In this document: positions 1 through 5,976 of the stretch, in pieces
Layout: each line of letters begins with the position of its first letter
How positions within the stretch are numbered: position 1 is the first letter of the stretch
NCBI GenBank assembly: GCA_024679435.1
Contig: JAIBDK010000089.1
Span: forward strand, 1 to 8,211
DNA length: 8,211 bases
Reading direction: 5' to 3'
DNA from: Gammaproteobacteria bacterium
GTDB taxonomy: Bacteria > Pseudomonadota > Gammaproteobacteria > Arenicellales > Poriferihabitantaceae
Made by a program: the position numbers and the translations under genes
Notes under the pieces: generated by a model
Databases searched by the model: none
Told to the model about the DNA's origin: nothing
Seen by the model: only the letters and a program-made list of their open reading frames with translations

Positions 1-117
1 ATTTTGGACTGCGTTGCAGCCCTTGGAAAGGACTGGGCCATTCCCTGCGGGCTGCGCCTTGCCAAAATCGATTGTGCTGCGGCTGAACATTACCTTATTT
101 TCCGCATGGACCACTAG
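1..117. other. undecided open stretch at window edge
   Basis: Both strands are open here and I cannot choose between them. On the plus strand a frame runs from base 1 to a TAG at 115-117 and would be the last 38 residues of a protein entering from the left. On the minus strand an ATG at 88-90 opens a frame that continues 30 codons to the window edge; it would lie 24 bp downstream of the HdeD-like gene in the same direction, but its ribosome site is poor. The minus frame has somewhat more G or C at third codon positions. Neither translation is a family I can name with confidence. Confidence 0.2.
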
Positions 118-599
118 GCAGTCATACGCCACTGCTGCAGGCCGGTGCTGATCAAGGCGATACCCAACACTACCCCGAGCATAACGGCAGAGCCCGCGCT
201 TCCCAGGATGATTAGCAGCAGGCCAAGCCCGATGCTCGACCACAGCCCGATCTTGCGCAGCAAGGGCGGGTTGACTATCCCCGAATCGCGCAGGATCGAC
301 AGCCCGGTGATGCCGCTGAGGATGAGGCCGCCTCCAAGAATGACGGCTACTATCCATAGGGCCAGTTCCGGCCAGATCAAAATAACCAGGCCGGCAATCA
401 CCTGGGTCCAGGGGGCGAAAACGCTGACAGTGAATCCCTGCTTGCGTAAGGCACTGACGTAGAGCAGCGCCACGACGCCGCTGGCCAGCATCACGCCGCC
501 GAGCATCATTACCGCCAGGGTTCCAAAAAAGTAAGGCAGGATGATCGCAGCTACACCGAGCAGGATGCTGGTAACAGCACTGAATTTCATGGAACTCAC
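114..599 (-). CDS. HdeD-family (DUF308-type) integral membrane protein
   Basis: A 161-residue, very hydrophobic protein with about six membrane spans (roughly residues 8-25, 27-48, 62-80, 82-98, 115-133 and 135-152), short loops and many small residues, which is the layout of the HdeD family of inner-membrane proteins. Escherichia coli HdeD is linked to acid resistance at high cell density, but most family members have no proven role, so only the family is called here. Start choice: a GGGAGG motif lies 7 bases before a GTG at 597-599, which is a better fit than the ATG at 588-590 (16 bases away) or an ATG at 645-647 that would add a non-hydrophobic tail. The nearest minus-strand neighbour upstream ends at 1078, so it appears monocistronic. 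Its TAG stop overlaps a plus-strand TAG within a CTAG at 114-117. Confidence 0.75.
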   Translation of the reverse strand: MSSMKFSAVTSILLGVAAIILPYFFGTLAVMMLGGVMLASGVVALLYVSALRKQGFTVSVFAPWTQVIAGLVILIWPELALWIVAVILGGGLILSGITGLSILRDSGIVNPPLLRKIGLWSSIGLGLLLIILGSAGSAVMLGVVLGIALISTGLQQWRMTA

Positions 600-612
600 T
601 GGGGCGCCTCCC
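591..612 (-). promoter_or_regulatory. ribosome binding site deciding a GTG start
   Basis: On the minus strand a GGGAGG motif is followed after 7 bases by GTG (597-599), then AGT TCC ATG. Normal Shine-Dalgarno spacing favours the GTG over the ATG three codons later as the start of the HdeD-like gene. Confidence 0.45.
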
Positions 613-980
613 TGGGAAATGCGGAATACAGTCGTATATCGGTGCATGTTAGTTGAACCCGGGTATTGATGTCACGCGCAACCGCCGATGGGCCGGGCAT
701 AAGGAGCACATCGATAGGGACTCTCGCTCCCGAAAGACTAGTTGGTCAACATAGAGCGGGACGCACACTCGAAGTCCTGGAGCCGGACGCACACTCCCAT
801 AATTGCGGCATTGGACTCGTTGGTTATTGACTCGGGTATCCGCGAAAAGCGTGCGTCCCACGCAGTACAGCCTGCTAGTTCCAACCAACGCCTCGCGCAA
901 AAATCAAGAAATATGGGGTGAGAATTCGCCTAAGGGATCAAATCCTGGTGGGTATGAGGAGATCTTCTTGTAAAGATGTG
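600..980. other. gene-free stretch
   Basis: I see no convincing gene between the HdeD-like start and the branched element at 981. The only longer frame (649-900, minus) has unusual composition and runs through the repeat pair at 757-796, so it is treated as spurious. The content worth naming is the GGACGCACACTC repeat cluster (757-861) and a distant inverted pair GTTGGTT (819-825) / AACCAAC (883-889). Confidence 0.4.
757..861. repeat. GGACGCACACTC direct repeats with inverted partner
   Basis: The 12-mer GGACGCACACTC occurs twice in direct orientation, at 759-770 and 785-796 (26 bp from start to start). A near-inverted copy, GCGTGCGTCCC, lies at 849-859. A pair of direct copies plus an inverted copy in non-coding DNA resembles a short extragenic palindromic or miniature mobile repeat. 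I cannot tell from one window whether it recurs in the genome. Confidence 0.4.
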
Positions 981-1070
981 GATGGTGTTGAGTGACTATG
1001 CCGGATTGCCCCGGCACTGATGCCTGCCAACCTGGCACACCGGCGAGTCACTCGCTACAACACTTCCATC
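981..1070. repeat. branched inverted-repeat element (three-way junction fold)
   Basis: An outer stem is made by 981-997 pairing with 1046-1070 in three helical blocks: GATGG with CCATC, TGTTG with CAACA, and AGTGACT with AGTCACT. Bulges of 3 and 5 bases lie on the right arm only. Inside sit two perfect hairpins: TGCCGG/CCGGCA (999-1016, 6-bp stem) and TGCCA/TGGCA (1025-1037, 5-bp stem). It lies 7 bp after the stop of the small membrane-protein gene at 1078, so it could act as that gene's 3' end structure, but there is no T-tract of a classical terminator. A structured small RNA or a REP-like element are alternatives. The pairing is seen directly; the function is unknown. Confidence 0.55.
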
Positions 1071-1077
1071 AAGGGGA

Positions 1078-1425
1078 TTAGCCGACTTTCATGCCTTCGA
1101 TCAAAGTCAACGCACAAACCCCTGCGACATCGTTGCGATATTGTTCGCTCACGTCATCGACCCAGCCGGCCTCGGTCACAAAGGTGTCATGCTTCCAGCT
1201 GCTCAACTCTTTCATCGCCGCGAGCTTTTCGAGCTGCGGCTCTGCTTGCGCGACGCACAGAGGCGTAAATGCCTGGATGACCGCTGCCTTTGCGCTTGCT
1301 TTCTCCATTTGTCCTGCCGCTCCCGGTGTTATCCAGCCACCCCAGGAGAAACCGATTACTACCGCAGCAATCCCGCCACAGATCGTGCCCCATATCCCGG
1401 GCTTTACCCATTCAGGTATTTTCAT
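1078..1425 (-). CDS. small conserved membrane-anchored protein, function unknown
   Basis: A 115-residue protein that begins MKIPEWVKPGIWG and has a single glycine-rich membrane span at about residues 10-30, followed by a soluble C-terminal domain with two cysteines (about residues 57 and 104). From memory, similar proteins with the same amphipathic start, span and SWGGW-like end are common in proteobacteria, but none with a known function comes to mind. Start choice: a GAGAGG motif stands 8 bases before the ATG at 1423-1425; the frame runs open to 1500, but the extra 25 residues look unlike a protein start. With the N-terminal span as anchor, the C-terminal part would probably face the periplasm (inference). 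It stands alone, more than 450 bp from the genes on either side. Confidence 0.65.
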   Translation of the reverse strand: MKIPEWVKPGIWGTICGGIAAVVIGFSWGGWITPGAAGQMEKASAKAAVIQAFTPLCVAQAEPQLEKLAAMKELSSWKHDTFVTEAGWVDDVSEQYRNDVAGVCALTLIEGMKVG

Positions 1426-1997
1426 TGTTGAACCTCTCATCATTGCTGGTTGTCGAAACCGGGAGGGGTCACCATTGAAGACCGCTAACCATCCATACAC
1501 CGGCTGTTAATGCTATGCGAAACCTGCCGATCAGGATTTCTAGTTGGGAATTAATAAGCAAATAGAGAGGGGCAAGAGCGACCACCTTATACCTAATTCC
1601 TCCGGCAGGTCTGTTTTAATTTTCAGACAGGCTCTGCGCAAGCTGGTCCGGCGGCTCCCAAACATCGCCCAACCCCACCGGTTTCGTTTCAGATTCCACA
1701 TGCTCTACTACAAGTTCGGAGTTATGGGGAGAGTTTACTTATCTCGAATTTGGCCCGGTGATGCATTAGGTAAACCGTCACCATAATTGCCCGAAAAACT
1801 TATTATGGTCCGGCATCATCGTATGCCACCTGAAGGGGCCGGATATACGTATGCAGTCGAGCCAACTGCCATTGACAGGTTACTTGCAAACGAGGGGGAG
1901 TCCATATACGGACGCTGAAATGCTCGGGACCAGGACTGCAATGTGCCCTAAACGGAAGCCTGGATATCGGTTAAGAACCCGATTTACTGGTGCAGGT
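1426..1997. other. gene-free stretch between small membrane gene and sulfatase
   Basis: About 570 bp with no gene I can support; the small frames present are short and unlike proteins. It must hold the promoter of the small membrane-protein gene and the 3' end of the sulfatase transcript. A dyad GGCAT/ATGCC (1812-1827) nested near TCCGGC/GCCGGA (1809-1814 and 1838-1843) is followed on the minus strand, about a dozen bases later, by a short T-run. This makes it a weak candidate terminator for the sulfatase transcript. Confidence 0.35.
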
Positions 1998-3431
1998 TCA
2001 AATTCCTTGTACAAAAAAGTGCATGCCTTCCATATTCAGGATTGCATCACGCCCCCCTAATCTTGCAATCACTTCTGCCTGATCACTTCTGGCACATTCA
2101 TCGACAACCTCGGGGTCAAGTATTTCGTACAATTTTACTTTGCAATCTTCGAGAATATGGCGATGGGATTCGGAATGTGCCAGATCCTCATCTTCCAAGG
2201 GATCGTTTTCAAGGTCGAACAATTGTGATTCGTGACCGGCATAATAAACCAGTTTCCATTGCCGGTGGCGTAACATAAAGAAACCCCTGGTGACACCGCC
2301 ATCGTGGTACTCGCTGACAATCGCTCGATCCGGTGATGCATTATTTGCCAGTTCAAACAAGTTTTCACCGAGAAGGCTTCTCTCAGTTTCATTCAAAGAA
2401 ATGCCGACACCCTCAAGAATGGTCGTGTAAAAATCGATCAACGAGGCATGGGTATCGACAACCTTTCCCGCAGGTATATCCGGTCCCGCAATAATGAGTG
2501 GTATCCCCGTGGCATCTTCGTACATCACCTGCTTGGTCCACATACCGTGATTACCGAGCATCTCGCCATGATCGCTGGTATAAGATATTCGTGTATCGTC
2601 GTTCAAATCCAATTCTGTCAGTACATCCATGATTTCACCAACCATATGATCGACGTATGAACAGAGGCCATAATAAGCCGCTATGGCCTTACCAATCTTA
2701 TCTCCGACCATGTGATCCTTGTAATTGAAGAAGCTATAAAGCTCCTTGAGTGTCGGGTGGATCGGTGATTCGTCTGCATGGTGCGGAGCGGGCATTTTCT
2801 CGGGATCATACAAATTGAAAAATTCTGGTGGCGATATCAGGGGGTAATGGGGGGAAATAAACGAAACGAACAAGACCCAGGGTTTGTCCTGCTTACTAGC
2901 TACGGTCTTGCGAAGCCAGTCGCAGGCGGTGTTAGCGACTTGCCGGTCATGAATCGTGTACACCGATTCACCCTCACCAATGGCTTCCGAAAAAGCTTTG
3001 GTTCCCTCATTATAATCTGGTATCGGATGATCCCGGACTAACCCCTTGACCCAGCCCTGCCCATTAATGCAGTGTTGGGGAAGAATTTCCTCTTCAAATC
3101 CGTTGTCATCTTCAGTGCTACGGAAGTGCAATTTCCCAATGGATACGCAGCGATAACCTTCATCACGTAATCGATGTGACCAACTGGGCAGGGTGCCGTT
3201 ATAAGGTTCGGCGCAACTCCAGTTTTTATGCTGATGGAGATATCGTCCAGTAGCCAGGCTGGCTCGGGCGGGGACGCATATGGGTGACGGTGTGTATGCA
3301 TTGGTAAATCGTGTACCTGACGCGGCGAGTTTATCCAGATTTGGTGTCTTCACGATGATGTCACCGTAACACCCCAAAGTTCTCCGGGAATGCTCATCAG
3401 ACATTAAAAACAAATGGTTTTTCGGCTTCAT
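1998..3431 (-). CDS. type I (formylglycine-dependent) sulfatase
   Basis: A 477-residue sulfatase of the alkaline-phosphatase superfamily, hydrolysing sulfate (or possibly phosphonate) esters. Counting from the ATG, the N-terminal metal site is SDEH (D12, E13). The signature ICVPARASLATGR matches CxPxR-x4-TGR, with C52 as the residue converted to formylglycine. Further expected active-site pieces are GKLHF (about 100-102), SPHYP (about 195) and the C-terminal metal pair DHG (287-288) in SDHGEMLGNHG. All key residues are present and the length is normal. There is no signal peptide, so it is probably cytoplasmic, as in choline-sulfatase-like relatives; the substrate cannot be read from sequence. 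The start is taken at ATG 3429-3431; a TTG seven codons upstream is the alternative. No maturation enzyme or transporter is in the window. It lies just outside the cassette array, with no attC after its stop. Confidence 0.88.
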   Translation of the reverse strand: MKPKNHLFLMSDEHSRRTLGCYGDIIVKTPNLDKLAASGTRFTNAYTPSPICVPARASLATGRYLHQHKNWSCAEPYNGTLPSWSHRLRDEGYRCVSIGKLHFRSTEDDNGFEEEILPQHCINGQGWVKGLVRDHPIPDYNEGTKAFSEAIGEGESVYTIHDRQVANTACDWLRKTVASKQDKPWVLFVSFISPHYPLISPPEFFNLYDPEKMPAPHHADESPIHPTLKELYSFFNYKDHMVGDKIGKAIAAYYGLCSYVDHMVGEIMDVLTELDLNDDTRISYTSDHGEMLGNHGMWTKQVMYEDATGIPLIIAGPDIPAGKVVDTHASLIDFYTTILEGVGISLNETERSLLGENLFELANNASPDRAIVSEYHDGGVTRGFFMLRHRQWKLVYYAGHESQLFDLENDPLEDEDLAHSESHRHILEDCKVKLYEILDPEVVDECARSDQAEVIARLGGRDAILNMEGMHFFVQGI

Positions 3432-3540
3432 TTCTTTATCCGTTGCCTTCAAACTTCAATCAACTTTGCTGAGTATAGGAAGCACTAACACTCCATTTCG
3501 CTGGGATACCAGATCAAGAAATAATTGACGATACCGTTCT

Positions 3541-3600
3541 GCCCAGGTAACGGCTAGTCGCCGCAGTTATCCGGAAGTCCGCTCCGCACCGTTTAGGGCC
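3541..3600. repeat. imperfect palindrome, possible decayed attC
   Basis: The ends GCCCAGGTAACGG and CCGTTTAGGGCC are partly inverted copies, and an internal AAGTCCG recalls the arm of the intact sites nearby. The crossover box is wrong (GTTACCT on the minus strand) and the inner arms pair poorly, so this is only a candidate relic of an older last site in the array. Confidence 0.2.
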
Positions 3601-3670
3601 CCTCAAACCTTAATCCGGAGAGTCTGATTTACGACTGTTCCGAATTGCTGGAGCATTCTGAGCACTTGCC

Positions 3671-3741
3671 ACATAACGCCTCGCATTAGCGACTGAGGCG
3701 AGCGCAGCTTGCCGAAGCCCGGCTGCATGCGATTGTTATGA
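3671..3741 (-). repeat. attC site of cassette I (intact)
   Basis: R'' box ATAACAATCGCATGCAGCC (right end) and core GTTATGT (3671-3677). The arms pair over the CGCATGCAG / CTAATGCG region, and an inner GGCGAG/CTTGCC stem forms the hairpin. It is the distal end of the visible array, about 45 bp after the cupin stop codon. Confidence 0.88.
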
Positions 3742-3785
3742 GGTGAATCACATTGGTTAGTATTCTGCGGAACTGCTCTGGATTG

Positions 3786-4334
3786 TTAGAAAGCGCTAAT
3801 TTCGGTGACATATTTTATTAGCTGGGTTATGTCGTAGTCTTCCCGCTCATACGTATGTGGATTCCACATGCTTCGATTGGATCGCTCTACCAGATCACCG
3901 CCGTAGACGTGGATTGCACTGGAATTTTTCGGCAATGGATTGGCGATCGCATGCACTGCTTCAGGGCCGAGGACTGCTACGTCACCTTCTTTTAGCAATC
4001 GCTCGCCTTTTTCATGGAGATCCCCATCTTCGTACCTATAAAACCGGTTGTGCTCCTGGCCATCGTAAACTCCGATGACAGCCCACATTTTATGATTATG
4101 AGCCGGTGACTTCAGCCCTGGCGGCGTTGTGACGTCTGCGACAGACAGACTAGTGTCCCGCCAGGCAAATGTAATCGGCCCCTGGCGTTCAACGCTCTTG
4201 GCATTTACAAATGCTGCCCTAACAGCATTCGGGTCCGAAATAGCTTCTTTGACGAGAGCTTCAATCCGTTGAGCTGGTTTTGGGTCTTCCAGAGCCGATT
4301 GGCATTCACCTATAAATTGTTGTAAATCGAACAT
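3786..4334 (-). CDS. cupin protein, cysteine-dioxygenase-like metal-dependent enzyme (cassette I)
   Basis: A 182-residue protein with an N-terminal helical part (about 1-45) and a double-stranded beta-helix core. Metal ligands of the cupin type are visible: SPAHNHKMW (H79 and H81), E94 in GQEHNRFY and H128 in PEAVHAIANP. This order (HxH, E, H) and the GVYDGQEHNRFY segment resemble the cysteine-dioxygenase-like cupins, including the group of predicted metal-dependent beta-helix enzymes (COG5553). A thiol dioxygenase activity is possible but not shown; the substrate is unknown. Start: GGGGAG lies 8 bases before ATG 4332-4334. The frame stays open upstream to a GTG at 4407-4409, which would add a 25-residue hydrophobic N-terminus; I favour the shorter form. 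It is the last gene of the array and is followed by an intact attC. Confidence 0.8.
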   Translation of the reverse strand: MFDLQQFIGECQSALEDPKPAQRIEALVKEAISDPNAVRAAFVNAKSVERQGPITFAWRDTSLSVADVTTPPGLKSPAHNHKMWAVIGVYDGQEHNRFYRYEDGDLHEKGERLLKEGDVAVLGPEAVHAIANPLPKNSSAIHVYGGDLVERSNRSMWNPHTYEREDYDITQLIKYVTEISAF

Positions 4335-4493
4335 CGATTTTCTCCCCATCAGTTTATTGGTTAGTACAATCGAAATTAACATAGCGATGGCTGCAAACAC
4401 AAACAGCACGCGATTTATTCACAAAAGCGTTAGGCCACAATTAGGGCCGCCTAGATTGTGTCTCAAATCAGAAAAATACGGAGACTTGCTGCC
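4335..4493 (-). promoter_or_regulatory. 5' leader of cassette I with a stray core-like heptamer
   Basis: About 160 bp separate the attC core of cassette H from the preferred cupin start, the longest 5' leader in the array, so this cassette could carry its own promoter; I see no convincing -35/-10 pair. On the plus strand GCGTTAGGC at 4427-4435 contains a perfect GTTRRRY heptamer, equal to an R'' box GCCTAAC in cassette orientation, with no matching hairpin beside it. Confidence 0.25.
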
Positions 4494-4572
4494 TCATACC
4501 GCCTCGCATCAGCGGCACATTGCGATGAGCGAAGCGAGCAGTAATGTGCCCGTCTGGATGCGATTGTTATAC
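4494..4572 (-). repeat. attC site of cassette H (core mutated)
   Basis: R'' box ATAACAATCGCATCCAG, the arm pair GGCACATT (4514-4521) / AATGTGCC, and the L' arm CGCTGATGCG are all well preserved. The core reads GGTATGA (minus strand of 4494-4500) where GTTATGA is expected, so the GTT triplet at the crossover point is broken. Confidence 0.82.
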
Positions 4573-4592
4573 ATTCCGTGTTGAACATAAAT

Positions 4593-5099
4593 TTAGAGTT
4601 GTTCAATGAATGTCCTGATGTCGTTCTCATAAAGCTGGGCTTTATAGCCATTGCTGCAATTAGCATTGATAAAACCACCAAAATCCATTCCTAGATACGA
4701 GAATGTTTCTCTGAATGCATTAATGAAAGGTTCATCTGGAGAATCGCTAATGCAGGTGCAAATCACATACCCTTTTTTTCCTCGTAGCTTGCGCCCCTTT
4801 TCAAGCAAATCCGGCAAATCAAGATAATCCGAAATTCGATCTATGAAAGTTTTCATCGGTGGGGATACTGAATACCAATAAATAGGCGACGCAAAAATGA
4901 TGTTTTCAACGCTCAATACTTTCTCCATCAGGGGCTCAAAATCATCACTCCTATTTCGATGCTCATAGTCAAAAGCCGAAATATCTTTTTCACCAAGATC
5001 AATCACATCTAACTCAAGTTCACTCGCAACTGCATCAGTTAACTGGCCTGTATTACCATTCCTCCTTGAGCTGGCAAATAAAATTATTGTTGAACTCAT
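4593..5099 (-). CDS. FMN-binding NAD(P)H-dependent oxidoreductase, flavodoxin-like fold (cassette H)
   Basis: A 168-residue protein with the flavodoxin-like fold of the NADPH-dependent FMN reductase and flavodoxin_2 families. It opens with a beta strand followed by the FMN phosphate loop SSRRNGNTG (residues 10-18). The second FMN contact region is ASPIYWYSVSPPMKTFIDR (70-88), a near-textbook family motif. A third strand GYVICTC (110-116) follows. It probably reduces quinones, nitro-compounds, azo-compounds or metal ions with NAD(P)H in the cytoplasm; the natural substrate cannot be read. Length is normal (about 160-200). The ATG at 5097-5099 is only about 25 bp after the core of the upstream site, with a short GAG-type ribosome site. 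The gene is followed by the attC at 4494-4572. Confidence 0.85.
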   Translation of the reverse strand: MSSTIILFASSRRNGNTGQLTDAVASELELDVIDLGEKDISAFDYEHRNRSDDFEPLMEKVLSVENIIFASPIYWYSVSPPMKTFIDRISDYLDLPDLLEKGRKLRGKKGYVICTCISDSPDEPFINAFRETFSYLGMDFGGFINANCSNGYKAQLYENDIRTFIEQL

Positions 5100-5124
5100 A
5101 GTCGACTCTGATATTTCCTAGCAT

Positions 5125-5191
5125 GCATAACGCTTCGCATCGGCGGCTGAGGCGAGCGCCAGCTCGCCGAAACCCGACTGCATGGTTGCAT
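5125..5191 (-). repeat. attC site of cassette G (intact core)
   Basis: Core GTTATGC (minus strand of 5125-5131) and L' arm CCGATGCGAAGC. A perfect inner hairpin GGCGAGC/GCTCGCC has a 4-base loop near 5150-5168, and the L'' arm is CATGCAGTCGGG. The outer R'' box ATGCAAC is slightly off consensus, which integrons tolerate. Confidence 0.85.
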
Positions 5192-5215
5192 GTACATAGA
5201 CCGTTTGCGGCTGCA

Positions 5216-5467
5216 TTATGCCTTTTTTATAAGACTTACAGCAAAAATCAGTATGACTGCTCCCACTGTTGCAGTAATTATTGATCCCACCATACCTCCA
5301 GCTGAGATACCCAGGAGTCCAAAAACGAAGCCGCCTACCACTGCCCCAATAATTCCTACAATAATATTTCCGAACAGACCAAAGCCACCTCCCTTCATTA
5401 AATTTCCAGCCAGCCATCCAGCTACAGCACCAATCGCCAGGAAAATTACTAGACTCGTTAAATTCAT
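5216..5467 (-). CDS. GlsB/YeaQ/YmgE-type small membrane protein (cassette G)
   Basis: An 83-residue protein with three membrane spans (about residues 4-22, 31-52 and 57-79). The hallmark motifs GWLAGNLMKGGGFGLFGNII and GIIGAVVGGFVFGLLG are those of the GlsB/YeaQ/YmgE family, formerly called transglycosylase-associated proteins, and the size is typical. Members sit in the inner membrane and are often stress-induced; the biochemical role is not settled, and the old name should not be read as an enzymatic activity. An AGGAG box stands 7-8 bases before ATG 5465-5467, the best ribosome site in the array. The leader from the upstream core is only about 40 bp. Both flanking cores (5508-5514 and 5125-5131) are intact, so of all cassettes this one looks most able to move as a single unit. 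Confidence 0.85.
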   Translation of the reverse strand: MNLTSLVIFLAIGAVAGWLAGNLMKGGGFGLFGNIIVGIIGAVVGGFVFGLLGISAGGMVGSIITATVGAVILIFAVSLIKKA

Positions 5468-5507
5468 AGTTTCACTCCTAAATGGGTTTGTGTATTTATC
5501 TTATGCA

Positions 5508-5567
5508 ACCTAACGCTCGAATCAACGGCCCAGCTTTGCTGAGCCCGGCCGCATGCGTTTGTTATGT
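5508..5567 (-). repeat. attC site of cassette F (intact, short)
   Basis: About 60 bp. R'' ATAACAAACGC, L'' GCATGCGGCC, an inner hairpin with GGCTCAGC/GCTGGGCC arms and a 3-base AAA loop, L' GTTGATTCG, and core GTTAGGT, a perfect match to GTTRRRY. It is the cleanest site in the window. Confidence 0.92.
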
Positions 5568-5575
5568 GGATTTTG

Positions 5576-5821
5576 CTAGTCATTTGCCTTCATGTAAATG
5601 AATAACGCTAAGGAGTAGACAGTAAGCACAATGTAAATTGCGTTGTACTTTTTTCTGAGTGCATTTCCTTTATCAGAAAAATGACTCGAATCCAGATATA
5701 AGAAAAAATTACTCGGCAAACTTTGTGTTCCGTCTTTAAACTCCTTTTCCATTTGAAGTCTTGTAGCTATAGCTACTGCAAAGAGTGCAATGCCAATTAC
5801 CAAAAGTAGCAAATTCAACAA
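5576..5821 (-). CDS. two-span membrane protein of unknown function (cassette F)
   Basis: An 81-residue protein with a hydrophobic N-terminal span (about residues 2-19), a charged middle region (about 22-58) and a second span (about 61-77), ending in a short MKAND tail. I do not recognise the family. Two-span proteins of this size without known function are common integron cassette products. The start is unusual: no ATG fits. A GGGGAGG motif lies 12 bases before TTG 5819-5821, and an ATT one codon earlier is an alternative. The TAG stop lies 9 bp before the R'' box of the attC at 5508-5567. Confidence 0.65.
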   Translation of the reverse strand: MLNLLLLVIGIALFAVAIATRLQMEKEFKDGTQSLPSNFFLYLDSSHFSDKGNALRKKYNAIYIVLTVYSLALFIYMKAND

Positions 5822-5859
5822 AATTTTTTGATGCCTCCCCTTCCAAGTCCTAGATATTC

Positions 5860-5928
5860 ACATTACGCCTCGAATCAGCGGCAAAGTGCGCGCGTAGCGG
5901 GCATTTTATCCGGCTGCATGCGTTAGGC
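5860..5928 (-). repeat. attC site of cassette E (core mutated)
   Basis: R'' box GCCTAAC (plus strand GTTAGGC at 5922-5928) matches the consensus exactly. It is followed by GCATGCAGCCGG, a hairpin with AAAATGC and GTGCGCGC-rich arms, and L' CGCTGATTCGAGGC. The core is GTAATGT (minus strand of 5860-5866) where GTTRRRY is expected, so the GTT triplet has become GTA. Confidence 0.8.
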
Positions 5929-5976
5929 GATAATCTGTAGGTTCCTGTTCTAACTGCCATTAGAAAATAATACCGA

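Noticed and set aside
145..462. Plus-strand frame antisense to the HdeD-like gene
   Set aside because: The product looks like a shadow frame (rich in Pro, Arg and Ser), while the minus-strand product has clear membrane spans.
649..900. 83-residue minus-strand frame rich in Arg and Cys
   Set aside because: It runs through the GGACGCACACTC repeat pair, has unnatural composition and no recognisable motif or ribosome site.
981..1070. tRNA or tRNA-like gene
   Set aside because: There is no T-loop GTTCRA box, no third inner hairpin and no CCA-type end. The outer stem is too long and bulged.
1091..1510. 139-residue plus-strand frame opposite the 115-residue protein
   Set aside because: It is a shadow frame with atypical composition; the minus-strand product has a good ribosome site, a membrane span and a familiar family look.
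4593..5099. Arsenical-resistance (ArsH-like) flavoprotein as a specific call for cassette H
   Set aside because: The FMN motifs are general to the superfamily and nothing in the sequence or context points to arsenic.
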